A DNA stretch of 64,000 nt from Hydrotalea sp. GTDB lineage: Bacteria; Bacteroidota; Bacteroidia; Chitinophagales; Chitinophagaceae. The DNA is taken from the NCBI GenBank assembly GCA_022402565.1, contig JAKRSC010000028.1, positions 313,604 to 377,603 on the forward strand. The letters run 5' to 3'. The notes below the pieces were generated by a model. It worked only from the letters and a program-made list of their open reading frames with translations. It was not told the DNA's origin and did not search any database. Position 1 is the stretch's first letter. Each line of letters begins with the position of its first letter. The translations under genes and the position numbers were made by a program. Of this stretch, positions 1 through 7,315 are shown piece by piece.

Positions 1-535
1 AGGCATCATTCCAATCCACTAACGTTTCTAACTCAAATAAGTTGATGACTGTTTTGGTGAATTCGTACAATGCTGGACTATCAGTTTTAAGATGGATTCG
101 TCCATTTGGCTCTAAAAACTGCAAATAACGACGAAGAAACAATGGATGGGTTAATCTTTTTTTGGCTTTAGAACCTCTCAACTGCGGATCGGGGAAAGTG
201 ATCCAAATGTCGGCCACCTCGCTTGGAGCAAAATAAGTGTGTATATGGTCAATGGGTGTACGAAGAAAAGCGGCATTCTTCAGTCCTTTACTATTGGCAA
301 TGCTTGCGCCTTTCCAAATTCTATTCCCTTTAATATCAACCCCTAAGGTATTTATTTGCGGGTGCATTTCTGCTAAGCCAACAGTGTACTCTCCTTTGCC
401 GCATGCCAATTCAAGCACAATTGGATGGTTGTTTCCAAAAAAACTTGACCAATTGCCTGCCATGTCTTTAGGGTGCTCCAACACATTCGACATATGTCGG
501 ATAGCCTCAAATCGTTCCAATTTTTTATGCCCCAT
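1..535 (-). CDS. trmB: tRNA (guanine-N7-)-methyltransferase TrmB, 3' part cut by window edge
   Basis: SAM-dependent enzyme that methylates G46 in the variable loop of many tRNAs. I translated the minus strand by hand from an ATG at 535: it begins MGHKKLERFEAIRHM, a start typical of Bacteroidota TrmB, and about 178 codons lie in the window; the C-terminus runs off the left edge. Seen: the SAM-binding glycine motif ELACGKGEYT near residue 43, the substrate-site block WITFPDPQLR near residue 111, and a following lysine-rich segment. The frame stays open upstream of the chosen ATG, but the family start matches this one. It lies 34 nt downstream of the anti-sigma gene on the same strand, so co-transcription is possible. 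Confidence 0.9.
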   Translation of the reverse strand, partial: MGHKKLERFEAIRHMSNVLEHPKDMAGNWSSFFGNNHPIVLELACGKGEYTVGLAEMHPQINTLGVDIKGNRIWKGASIANSKGLKNAAFLRTPIDHIHTYFAPSEVADIWITFPDPQLRGSKAKKRLTHPLFLRRYLQFLEPNGRIHLKTDSPALYEFTKTVINLFELETLVDWNDA

Positions 536-569
536 GGGGCGCAAAAGTAGGGGGAAAGAAATAAATGGA

Positions 570-1370
570 CTAACTACCTGTTTTTCCTAAGACTTTAAGT
601 TGATCAAGGGTTGGGGTTGGACTTCCACCAACATTTTCTAACGTAATAGCGAAAGCGTCGGACTGTCCACATGCTTTCATGGCAACAAATCCATTCTCCA
701 ACAAAGCTAAAGGAACAAGTCCAGCATCATTTGGTTGATTGCCTTGAATACACCAAAGTTGGTATTGTTTGCCCGCAGGAGCTGGTGGTAAATTACCTGT
801 GAATAGCCAAACCTTTCCAGCTTCTTTATCCCAAATTATTTTTGCTGCAAGTGTTGAATTAGGTTCAATAGATGCAAGTGCAATATTTTGAGTGGTTTGC
901 TTTGCAAGAGCTTGTTCAATTTCTTGGAAACGATTCAAGTTCAATTTCAATGAATCCATTTGAAATGCCATTGCTCTGTTATCTGCATCAAGCTTTTGAA
1001 AACTTTGGTTTAACCATAGCCAGCCACTTACAAGAATAATGATGGATGCAGCAGCAGCCCATTTCCAATAAGATTTCATTGCAACAACAGTTGCAGATTT
1101 ATTTTGACTTTCAGGTGTAGATACAGGAGCTTTTTGAATAGCAGCAATTTTTGAAAGTACACTGTCTTTAACATGCGAGCTTGGTGTTACAGCCTCTGCA
1201 CTTGCTAGTTTTTCAAGTCCAGCTTCAATGCGTTGGATTTCTTCTCGAACTTCAGGAAATATTTGAGCCAATGCAGCTATCTGCTCCCGCTCTTTTGGCG
1301 GAAGCTGATCGAGTACATACAACTCAAGATCACCAGACGATATAATGCAGCTTAGATCCAACATATCCAA
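570..1370 (-). CDS. Anti-sigma factor, RskA (anti-sigma-K) type, single membrane span
   Basis: Membrane protein expected to hold the neighbouring ECF sigma factor inactive. The N-terminal ~95 residues form the cytoplasmic sigma-binding part (ELYVLDQLPPKEREQIA is typical of zinc-less anti-sigma domains). One hydrophobic segment lies at about residues 103-120, and the ~145-residue C-terminal part resembles the RskA C-terminal domain (motifs KVWLFTGNLPP, KQYQLWCIQG, FAITLENVGGSPTPT). Its start overlaps the end of the sigma gene by 19 nt, the usual translational coupling of such pairs. The signal it senses cannot be read from the sequence. The family assignment rests on remembered motifs. Confidence 0.85.
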   Translation of the reverse strand: MDMLDLSCIISSGDLELYVLDQLPPKEREQIAALAQIFPEVREEIQRIEAGLEKLASAEAVTPSSHVKDSVLSKIAAIQKAPVSTPESQNKSATVVAMKSYWKWAAAASIIILVSGWLWLNQSFQKLDADNRAMAFQMDSLKLNLNRFQEIEQALAKQTTQNIALASIEPNSTLAAKIIWDKEAGKVWLFTGNLPPAPAGKQYQLWCIQGNQPNDAGLVPLALLENGFVAMKACGQSDAFAITLENVGGSPTPTLDQLKVLGKTGS

Positions 1371-1975
1371 ATCATCAATTCTCTTAATTTTTTTAAAGCC
1401 AGTCTCAGCCTCGACTTTACCGTTCCAAGTGGAACCGATAAAGCTTCACTGATTTCTTCCTGGGTATAACCTCCATAATAAGTCATCATAACAATTTTCC
1501 TCTGCTCTTCAGGAAGCTTTTGCAGCGGCTTTTCTAATCCAATGGCATCTACCAAAGTTTGATTGCTTCCACCACTTCCTTCCAAATGTACGTAATCATC
1601 TACCCCTTTGGTTTTCGATGACTGAGTAAATCTTTTTGAACGTAAATAATCAATGCTATGATTTCTAGCAATATTCAACATCCAAGTATATGCGCTGGCT
1701 TTATCTGGTTGATACGAAGCGGCATTTTGCCAAATCTTTACAAATACTTCTTGTAATAAATCTTCAGCAGTGGTTTGATCAGGAACATTTTTCATAATCA
1801 CGCCAAGTAGTGCTGGGGCATAATTATCATATATACGACTCAGGGCGTCTGAGTTCCCCATTGCAATTTCTTGCAACCAAGTTGTTATGGGTAGGTGTTG
1901 AGACAAGTAGCACAAAGATGGACTTAAATCGATTTCAAAAAAAAATTTGTGGAGGAGTGATCCAAGTTTTTTCAA
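1352..1975 (-). CDS. RNA polymerase ECF sigma factor (start uncertain)
   Basis: Sigma-70 family extracytoplasmic-function factor. Region 2 is at about residues 48-115 (IYDNYAPALLG, EDLLQEVFVKIW, WMLNIARNHSIDYLR) and region 4 at about 150-203 (LPEEQRKIVMMTYYGGYTQ, then GTVKSRLRLALKKLR). The stated frame begins at a TTG at 1975 with a non-conserved leader of nearly 40 residues; the ATG at 1861 or a TTG just upstream of it is more likely, leaving a longer divergent promoter region toward the fasciclin gene at 2011. The 3' end overlaps the anti-sigma gene. The order resembles sigK-rskA next to fasciclin genes in mycobacteria. Confidence 0.9.
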   Translation of the reverse strand: MKKLGSLLHKFFFEIDLSPSLCYLSQHLPITTWLQEIAMGNSDALSRIYDNYAPALLGVIMKNVPDQTTAEDLLQEVFVKIWQNAASYQPDKASAYTWMLNIARNHSIDYLRSKRFTQSSKTKGVDDYVHLEGSGGSNQTLVDAIGLEKPLQKLPEEQRKIVMMTYYGGYTQEEISEALSVPLGTVKSRLRLALKKLRELMIWICWI

Positions 1976-1985
1976 TCGCCGTATA
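1958..1985 (+). promoter_or_regulatory. Possible ECF promoter for the fasciclin gene
   Basis: Upstream of the fasciclin start there is TGATCC (1958-1963), a 15-nt spacer, and CCGTATA (1979-1985). The mycobacterial SigK consensus, as I recall it, is CCATCC, 16-18 nt, CCGAATA, so the -10 differs at one base and the -35 at two. A start site near 1992 would leave a ~19-nt leader. It is short and AT-rich, so chance is a real alternative. Confidence 0.3.
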
Positions 1986-2010
1986 TCTATTCAAACAAAT
2001 TCAATAAACT

Positions 2011-2571
2011 ATGAAAAACCGATTTTTTATGACTTGCTTATTCAGCAGTCTGGTATGGATGAGTCAAGCACAATCTACTTCAAATGAGCCTGTTCCATTT
2101 GTTGGAGGATCGCCTATGTACCCTATGAAAAATATTGTTGAGAATGCTGTTCAGTCGGCGCAACACACCACTTTAGTTGCAGCTGTAAAAGCAGCTGGGT
2201 TGGTAGAAGTTTTAGCTGGTGATGGTCCTTTTACAGTATTTGCGCCAATGAACAGTGCATTTGAAAAACTTCCGAAAGGAACTGTATCTAAACTGTTAGA
2301 ACCTTCTGCAAAAGCAACTTTAACAAAAGTGTTAACCCATCATGTGGTAGCAGGAAGATGGCGTTATGATGATTTATATATGTTGGCAAAAAAAGGTGGT
2401 CAGCAAACATATCTTACAACAGTTGCCGGTGAAAAAGTATGGATTCAATTAGAAGGTGAAAGACTGATAGTAGTTGATGCGAAGAAAAATAAAGCACAAC
2501 TCTTGCAAACTGATGTAATGCAAAAAAATGGCGTCATTCATGTAACAGATACAGTATTAATGCCTAATTAA
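2011..2571 (+). CDS. Exported fasciclin (FAS1) domain protein
   Basis: 186-aa secreted protein with a Sec-type signal peptide (MKNRFFMTCLFSSLVWMSQAQ, probable cleavage after SQA). A single FAS1 domain covers about residues 45-185; the two conserved boxes are visible as GPFTVFAPMNSAFEKLP and, at the end, GVIHVTDTVLMP. FAS1 domains act in adhesion or surface interactions; its partner here is unknown. It is divergent from the sigma/anti-sigma pair and is the natural candidate for that sigma factor's regulon. A terminator-like hairpin follows. Confidence 0.93.
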   Translation: MKNRFFMTCLFSSLVWMSQAQSTSNEPVPFVGGSPMYPMKNIVENAVQSAQHTTLVAAVKAAGLVEVLAGDGPFTVFAPMNSAFEKLPKGTVSKLLEPSAKATLTKVLTHHVVAGRWRYDDLYMLAKKGGQQTYLTTVAGEKVWIQLEGERLIVVDAKKNKAQLLQTDVMQKNGVIHVTDTVLMPN

Positions 2572-2657
2572 TTCAACTAAATTTTCAAATCCAATATCCA
2601 CTAATAATGTAAAGCCTCGTGTAGTTTTTCTAGGGATGGATGAATGTTCGGGGGCTG

Positions 2658-2687
2658 GGGTGTTCTCTTCGGAGGCACCCTTTTTCT
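2658..2687 (+). terminator. Rho-independent terminator after the fasciclin gene
   Basis: GGGTG / CACCC plus CTC / GAG pair around a TTCG tetraloop with a small internal bulge, followed by TTTTT. It lies 87 nt after the stop codon. Confidence 0.7.
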
Positions 2688-2724
2688 TTATTGAAAACAG
2701 AAATTACTTGTAGTCCTTCTTCCA

Positions 2725-4104
2725 CTACTGTGCAACAAGCTTTGTAGAAGTTTTATTCTTCTCTACGGCAGTTACCATCAAATTACAAATCAATCCAATG
2801 AATAAAACCCCTGCCATGATGTACATAGTGATTGAATACACTTCAGCAGGTGGTAATCCTTTTACTTCCAGTTGGTATTGACGCATATAATTAATCAGCA
2901 CTGGTCCTGCAATAGCTGCTGCCGACCAAGCGAGCAAGAGCCTACCGTGAATGGCGCCAACATTCTTGGTTCCATATAAATCTCTTAGGTAGGCAGGTAT
3001 TGTAGCAAATCCTCCGCCATACATACTAATGATAATAGCAAATGCTGCAATAAAAGCTACAATAGAGCCAGCATGTCCAATAGAAGGAATAGAAGCATAC
3101 AATACAATTCCTAAAGAGAAGAAAATGATATATGTATTTTTTCTTCCTAGATAATCTGAAAGGGTTGACCAGAAAAATCTGCCAGCCATATTAAATAAAC
3201 TGAGTAGCATCACAAATCCTGCTGCTTCATGTGCATCAATAGCATTGGCTGCACCTACAGAATCAACAGAAAACAATTCTTGAATCATCACAGAAGCTTG
3301 TCCGAGCACACCAATTCCCGCAGTCACATTCAACATCAAAACACCAAAAAGAAAATAGAATTGTTTTGTTTTCACCGCATCATCTACCAGCACATGGTTT
3401 TGAGTAACCATTTTTTTCTGCACAACTTTAGTTGGGTCAAATCCTTTTGGCAACCAACCATCTGCAGGCACCCTCACTAAAACAGATCCCAATAGCATGA
3501 GGACTAAATAAATAAATCCCATCACAAGAAATGTAGCAGCCACTCCATTCGAAGTTTCGCTGCTAAACAGGTCCATTAGGTACACTGAAACAGGAGATGC
3601 AATCATTCCGCCGCCACCAAAACCCATGATGGCCATACCAGTAGCCATGCCTGGTCGGTCGGGGAACCATTTTATAAGTGTTGATACAGGAGAAATGTAA
3701 CCTAAGCCCAATCCAATTCCGCCTAGTACACCTGAGCCAAGGTAGAGCATCCACAATTGATGTAAGTAAATGCCAACAGCTGAAATGAAAAATCCTCCAC
3801 TAAAACAAAGTGCTGCTACAAACATGGCCAGTCTTGGTCCAACTCTTTCCATCCATTTCCCAAACACAGCAGCAGACGCACCAAGAAAGAAAAGCGCTAA
3901 ACTAAAAATCCATCCCAGTTGGGTAAGCGACCAATCGTTTTGAAATGATTCATTAATGCCTATGATTTTTGTGAGTGGTTGATTAAAAACGCTGAATGCG
4001 TAAATCTGTCCAATTGAAAGGTGCATACAAAGTGCTGCAATAGGTACCTTCCACCTGTTGAATCCTTCTGGTGCGATGGTGGATTCTCTTGAAAGAAAAT
4101 TCAT
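2725..4104 (-). CDS. MFS transporter, oxalate/formate antiporter (OFA) type
   Basis: 459-aa inner-membrane carrier with about 12 hydrophobic segments. The N-terminal block (HLSIGQIYAFSVFNQPL) and the glycine-rich stretch GGIGLGLGYISPVSTLIKW followed by WFPDRPGMATGMA are characteristic of the OFA family, which moves small carboxylates such as oxalate, formate or lactate; the substrate cannot be deduced. The central cytoplasmic loop (about residues 215-240) is lysine-rich. It stands alone on the minus strand, convergent with the fasciclin gene. The ATG at 4104 begins MNFLSREST. Confidence 0.88.
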   Translation of the reverse strand: MNFLSRESTIAPEGFNRWKVPIAALCMHLSIGQIYAFSVFNQPLTKIIGINESFQNDWSLTQLGWIFSLALFFLGASAAVFGKWMERVGPRLAMFVAALCFSGGFFISAVGIYLHQLWMLYLGSGVLGGIGLGLGYISPVSTLIKWFPDRPGMATGMAIMGFGGGGMIASPVSVYLMDLFSSETSNGVAATFLVMGFIYLVLMLLGSVLVRVPADGWLPKGFDPTKVVQKKMVTQNHVLVDDAVKTKQFYFLFGVLMLNVTAGIGVLGQASVMIQELFSVDSVGAANAIDAHEAAGFVMLLSLFNMAGRFFWSTLSDYLGRKNTYIIFFSLGIVLYASIPSIGHAGSIVAFIAAFAIIISMYGGGFATIPAYLRDLYGTKNVGAIHGRLLLAWSAAAIAGPVLINYMRQYQLEVKGLPPAEVYSITMYIMAGVLFIGLICNLMVTAVEKNKTSTKLVAQ

Positions 4105-4293
4105 GTGTGTTGCTTTAAGTTCAGCAAGATAAAATTGACGGTGATGAAAAAATATGATATTCAGCAGGTTTTCAAATGAATGTAGTATCTACCCATACTG
4201 TTGGTATATCATAAGCACTTGGAAACTTTTCAATGTATATAAAGCATACTACAAAGAAAAAAGAGAGTAACTTAACCTGCAAAATGAGCTAGT

Positions 4294-4980
4294 ATGAGGA
4301 TTATAGTATGTTCTATTGTTTTTGTGCTTTTTATAATACTCTCAATTTCTTTTACTAGAAAGTCTGAAACAGTAATTCGCCATCAGCAAATAGAAGAAGT
4401 TAAAATCGGTAATCAAATTTGGATGACTAGAAACCTGAACGTAGATACTTTAAGCAATGGCGACCCAATTGTAGAAGCTAAAACAGTTGAAGAATGGAGG
4501 CAAGCATTTAGAAATAAAATTCCAACATGGTGTTATTACAACAATGATCCAGCAAATGCAGAGGAGTATGGAAAACTATACAATGAAATTGCTATTGCGG
4601 ATTCAAGGGGATTGGCGCCCAAAGGATGGAGAATTCCTAGTCAGCAAGATTGGTTAATTCTGCGTGAATTTTTAGGTGGACGAAAGTTAGCCGGAAGAAA
4701 AATGAAAAGTGAGGAGGGTTGGGCAAAATCAGGTAATGGAAATAATGAAAGTGGTTTTAATGCAAAGCCATCTGGAATTAGAACGTTTCCTATGATTGTA
4801 CGCAATCAAGGATTTATGATGAAAGATTTTTTTTCTTATTGGTGGAGTAGTCATAAAGATAAGCGGACAAAAGAATTTTGGGTGGTTAGTTTAAGTGCTA
4901 AAGACAATCATTTTTTTTCAACTTTTGATACTTATGGATTGGATGGATATGCTGTGCGATGTATTAAAAATCCAGAATAG
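4294..4980 (+). CDS. Exported FISUMP-domain protein
   Basis: 228 aa with an N-terminal hydrophobic segment (MRIIVCSIVFVLFIILSISF), either a signal peptide or an anchor. The remainder fits the Fibrobacter succinogenes major paralogous domain: the opening VKIGNQIWMTRNLNVDT, the central WCYYNNDPANAEEYGKLYN, then APKGWRIPSQQDWLIL, and the closing YAVRCIKN. The domain is found in surface proteins of Bacteroidota and Fibrobacteres; its biochemical role is unknown. Length is close to a single-domain member. A membrane protein gene follows after 54 nt. Confidence 0.85.
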   Translation: MRIIVCSIVFVLFIILSISFTRKSETVIRHQQIEEVKIGNQIWMTRNLNVDTLSNGDPIVEAKTVEEWRQAFRNKIPTWCYYNNDPANAEEYGKLYNEIAIADSRGLAPKGWRIPSQQDWLILREFLGGRKLAGRKMKSEEGWAKSGNGNNESGFNAKPSGIRTFPMIVRNQGFMMKDFFSYWWSSHKDKRTKEFWVVSLSAKDNHFFSTFDTYGLDGYAVRCIKNPE

Positions 4981-5034
4981 ATAAGTGCAAATAAGAAGAA
5001 TCAACGTTTACCCATCGCCTTTAAAACAAACTAA

Positions 5035-6003
5035 ATGAATCGTCAACATTTTATTAGATTGGGTCTTGCCATTGCAATACCAACCCTATATGCCATTGTT
5101 CTCCGTTTATTTTTTGGTGTAAGTACTTGGAGCGATTTGTATACTGTAATGTCGGTTTCATTTCTATTTTGTTTGCCATTTATAGTAGGTGCATTAACAG
5201 TTTACTTTTCATCGGAAGAGCTGGCTCGAAGTTCAGTATATAAAATATTCATGCCTTGGCTACCCATTTTCTTGTTCTTTGTTTTCACACTAGCAGTTGC
5301 TTGGGAGGGATGGGCTTGTTGGATCATGGTGCTTCCCTTGTTTTTAGTCGCCTCCTCTATAGGTGGCGTTGTAGGCGCTTATTTCAAGTTTCGAAAGAAA
5401 AGTAAATTATACGTTTCCTTCTTAGTTTTTTTACCCTTGCTAACGTCACCACTTGAGCAGATGGTTGGAGCTATTCCAGGTACTTATCGTGCCTATACTT
5501 ACATAGATATTCAAGCAACAAAGGATCAAATTTGGCCGTTGGTGACTAGGGTAGAAGAGATACCCGTTCAACAAGATAAAGGATGGCTTACACAAGCATT
5601 AGGCTTCCCAAGACCAGTAAAAGCAGAACTTAATTTTGAAGGAATAGGTGCATACAGAGAGGCCATTTTCACAAATGGATTGGTATTTCATGAAACAGTT
5701 ACGGAATACGTACATCAACAAAAAATGGTATTTAGTATCAAAGCCAATCCGCACGAAATTCCATCTACCACCTTAGATGAGCATGTTGTTATTGGAGGAA
5801 GTTATTTTGATGTATTAAATGGCACTTATGAGTTAGAGCAATTAAATCCATCCACTTACCGACTTCATTTGTATAGTCATTTCAAGTTGAATACTACATT
5901 TAACTTTTATGCCAGTTGGTGGGCCAAGTGGATTATGCAGGATATACAAAATAATATTTTGCAAGTGATACACAAGAGGGCGAAGGTGCATGCTAATGCA
6001 TAG
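5035..6003 (+). CDS. Membrane protein with C-terminal SRPBCC-like domain, function unknown
   Basis: 322 aa. The first ~150 residues contain four or five hydrophobic segments (around 5-27, 38-58, 75-112, 125-140). The C-terminal half, from about residue 155, looks like a START/polyketide-cyclase (SRPBCC) fold: YIDIQATKDQIWPLVTRVEE at its beginning, and a beta-rich core ending in the amphipathic helix WWAKWIMQDIQNNILQVI. Such domains bind hydrophobic ligands in a cavity. I do not recognise a named family for the whole protein. It may be co-transcribed with the FISUMP gene. Confidence 0.75.
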   Translation: MNRQHFIRLGLAIAIPTLYAIVLRLFFGVSTWSDLYTVMSVSFLFCLPFIVGALTVYFSSEELARSSVYKIFMPWLPIFLFFVFTLAVAWEGWACWIMVLPLFLVASSIGGVVGAYFKFRKKSKLYVSFLVFLPLLTSPLEQMVGAIPGTYRAYTYIDIQATKDQIWPLVTRVEEIPVQQDKGWLTQALGFPRPVKAELNFEGIGAYREAIFTNGLVFHETVTEYVHQQKMVFSIKANPHEIPSTTLDEHVVIGGSYFDVLNGTYELEQLNPSTYRLHLYSHFKLNTTFNFYASWWAKWIMQDIQNNILQVIHKRAKVHANA

Positions 6004-6067
6004 ATTATTACGATCTACAATTCTGTTCAACTTTTTGAAATATTAGTTTTGTTCTATGAGGTTCAAT

Positions 6068-6105
6068 AAAAAACCCGCGACACAAAATGATTGCGCACGG
6101 GTTTT
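6068..6105 (-). terminator. Terminator of the tRNA-like RNA
   Basis: On the minus strand AAAACCCG pairs with CGGGTTTT, extended inside by CGCA/TGTG with one wobble pair, and ends in a T-run. It begins 6 nt after the tRNA-like 3' end, which argues that the RNA is a separate transcription unit. Confidence 0.8.
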
Positions 6106-6111
6106 AAGTTG

Positions 6112-6282
6112 CTGTAGGGGAAGGGGTCGAACCTTCACGAGGCGGTTAGCAATAACACAAAGTTTAGTGGTCAACCCTGGTCGGCCTTACCAATGGTAAC
6201 GTCGGCTCTATGTTACGTTTATCCCAGAATCCCCACCCCCGAGACGAGAGGGCATGTCTTCCAAAAATTTCATCACCCCACA
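6112..6282 (-). ncRNA. tRNA-Leu-like structured RNA with a ~99-nt variable region
   Basis: Hand-folded from the minus strand. A 7-bp acceptor stem forms from TGTGGGG (6282-6276) and CCCTACA (6119-6113), with one G-T pair. T8 is present; the D-arm is ATG / CAT with a loop carrying A14, GG and A21, very like bacterial tRNA-Leu. The T-arm is GAAGG, loop TTCGACC, CCTTC (6136-6120), with the usual TTC and A58. An anticodon-like arm CCCTC, loop TCGTCTC, GGGGG lies at 6252-6236, but loop position 33 is C instead of T. About 99 nt then separate it from the T-arm, against 12-20 in tRNA-Leu. CCA is not encoded. It is not a tmRNA (too short, and it has a D-stem). Function unknown. Confidence 0.6.
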
Positions 6283-6366
6283 GTGTAAAGATCTTCTTGT
6301 TTGATAGTGCAATGTTAAAGCAGATTTCGTTTCGTTGCAAATAATTCAACTATTATTTAAAAAGTA

Positions 6367-6398
6367 TTGAAAATATTCAGATAATCTAATTAAATTTG
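6367..6398 (+). promoter_or_regulatory. Bacteroidota-type promoter of the Lrp/AsnC gene
   Basis: TTG at 6367-6369 (-33) and TAAATTTG at 6391-6398 (exact TAnnTTTG, -7) are separated by 21 nt. Start would fall near 6405, about 20 nt before the ATG at 6425. Confidence 0.65.
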
Positions 6399-6415
6399 AA
6401 TATAATCAAATTTAA
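6390..6415 (+). promoter_or_regulatory. 10-bp perfect inverted repeat, probable Lrp/AsnC operator
   Basis: TTAAATTTGA and TCAAATTTAA flank a 6-nt spacer. The repeat covers the -7 element and start point, the arrangement expected for autorepression by the Lrp/AsnC protein encoded immediately downstream. The sequence is AT-only except for one G-C pair per arm, so some symmetry could be by chance. Confidence 0.5.
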
Positions 6416-6424
6416 GTGCGCAAA

Positions 6425-6892
6425 ATGGCCAATAAATTGAATCTTGACAAATTAGATATTCAACTCTTGCAGGTTTTAATGGAAGATGCTGAAGTGTCTT
6501 ATGCCGATTTAGGTAAACGTTTTTTTGTTTCTCCAGGTACCGTGCATGTGCGGATTAAAAAGATGGAGGAGTTGGGTGTTGTGCAAGGAAGGAAATTGTC
6601 AGTCGATACTAAAAAGTTGGGATATGATGTCACAGCTTTTATTGGTATTTATCTCGAAAAAAGTTCTTTGTACGATACAGTAGCTAAAGAACTGAAAAAA
6701 ATACGTCAGATTACAAGGGTGAATTATACTACTGGTAATTATAGCATGTTTGTGGAAGTTTCGTGTAGGGATATTCAAGAGTTGAAACTGGTGCTGCACG
6801 ATGAGTTGCAAAAAATAAAAGGTATTGAACGTACAGAAACGCTCATTTCTTTGGAAGAAAGTTTTAAAAGGGAAGTGTGGGTACGTGAGTAA
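6425..6892 (+). CDS. Lrp/AsnC family transcriptional regulator
   Basis: 155-aa DNA-binding protein. The N-terminal helix-turn-helix covers about residues 5-60 (LDKLDIQLLQVLMEDAEVSY, then LGKRFFVSPGTVHVRIKKM) and the C-terminal RAM ligand-binding domain about 65-150 (DVTAFIGIYLEK, VNYTTGNYSMFVEV, LHDELQKIKGIERTETLISL). Family members form octamers or dimers of dimers and respond to amino acids. The ATG at 6425 is preferred over the in-frame GTG at 6416 because it gives a family-like start and leaves the palindrome intact. It is divergent from the tRNA-Leu-like RNA and 3 nt from the convergent PID-CTERM-like gene. Confidence 0.93.
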   Translation: MANKLNLDKLDIQLLQVLMEDAEVSYADLGKRFFVSPGTVHVRIKKMEELGVVQGRKLSVDTKKLGYDVTAFIGIYLEKSSLYDTVAKELKKIRQITRVNYTTGNYSMFVEVSCRDIQELKLVLHDELQKIKGIERTETLISLEESFKREVWVRE

Positions 6893-6895
6893 TTG

Positions 6896-7201
6896 TTATT
6901 CTTTGCCAGCTTTTTTCTTAGCTCTTGTTTTTACTCTTCTTAATCCATACGATAAGCCTGCCGTTAATAAAATACTGAGCCCACCATCAATAGGTACGTC
7001 GTTCACATCACCTCCAAATCCTGGAGCATTAAAAATATCAACAGGTATTTGTATATCTGGCTCAAAGGGGTTCCATGAGTTCTGAAATAGCATTGACCAA
7101 TCTTCTATCGCAGTTTCATTCTGTTGTTGTGAAAATACAGGTTGGTAAATACATTGAACTGTTATGCAGCAGATTAGCACCCTAAGTTTTCTCCAATTCA
7201 T
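6896..7201 (-). CDS. Small exported protein with PID-CTERM-like sorting tail
   Basis: 101 aa from the ATG at 7201 (a second in-frame ATG lies at 7216). Signal peptide MNWRKLRVLICCITVQCIYQ up to about VFSQ, a short acidic middle, then a C-terminal tail DVPIDGGLSILLTAG, SYGLRR and a basic end KTRAKKKAGKE. The order P-I-D-G-G, hydrophobic helix, basic cluster matches the PID-CTERM protein-sorting signal I recall from Bacteroidota, similar in layout to PEP-CTERM. No sorting enzyme is encoded nearby. The mature part is only about 50 residues with no recognised domain. Confidence 0.75.
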   Translation of the reverse strand: MNWRKLRVLICCITVQCIYQPVFSQQQNETAIEDWSMLFQNSWNPFEPDIQIPVDIFNAPGFGGDVNDVPIDGGLSILLTAGLSYGLRRVKTRAKKKAGKE

Positions 7202-7258
7202 GGTATAAAAATACATGATTTCAAGGATGCCCGTTTTATATTAACATTTTCTCCATTG

Positions 7259-7289
7259 AAAAAGGCTGCCTCATATATGAAGCAGCCTT
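7259..7289 (-). terminator. Terminator of the MarR / acyl-CoA dehydrogenase operon
   Basis: AAGGCTGC and GCAGCCTT pair perfectly (8 bp), loop of 12 nt, followed on the minus strand by TTT. It starts 27 nt past the dehydrogenase stop. Confidence 0.8.
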
Positions 7290-7315
7290 GCTCTTGGTGA
7301 AACCTCTATGCGAGA

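Noticed and set aside
237-590. 117-aa plus-strand frame
   Set aside because: Antisense shadow of trmB, whose minus-strand frame carries the family motifs.
6112-6282. The structured RNA as tmRNA, RNase P, SRP RNA or a tRNA with a group I intron
   Set aside because: Far too short for tmRNA and it has a true D-stem; no RNase P or SRP signature seen; the anticodon-stem 3' strand directly follows the loop, so an intron in the anticodon arm does not fit, and the insert is too small for a group I core.
6164-6349. 61-aa minus-strand reading frame over the RNA
   Set aside because: No export signal or domain; the sequence is explained by RNA pairing.
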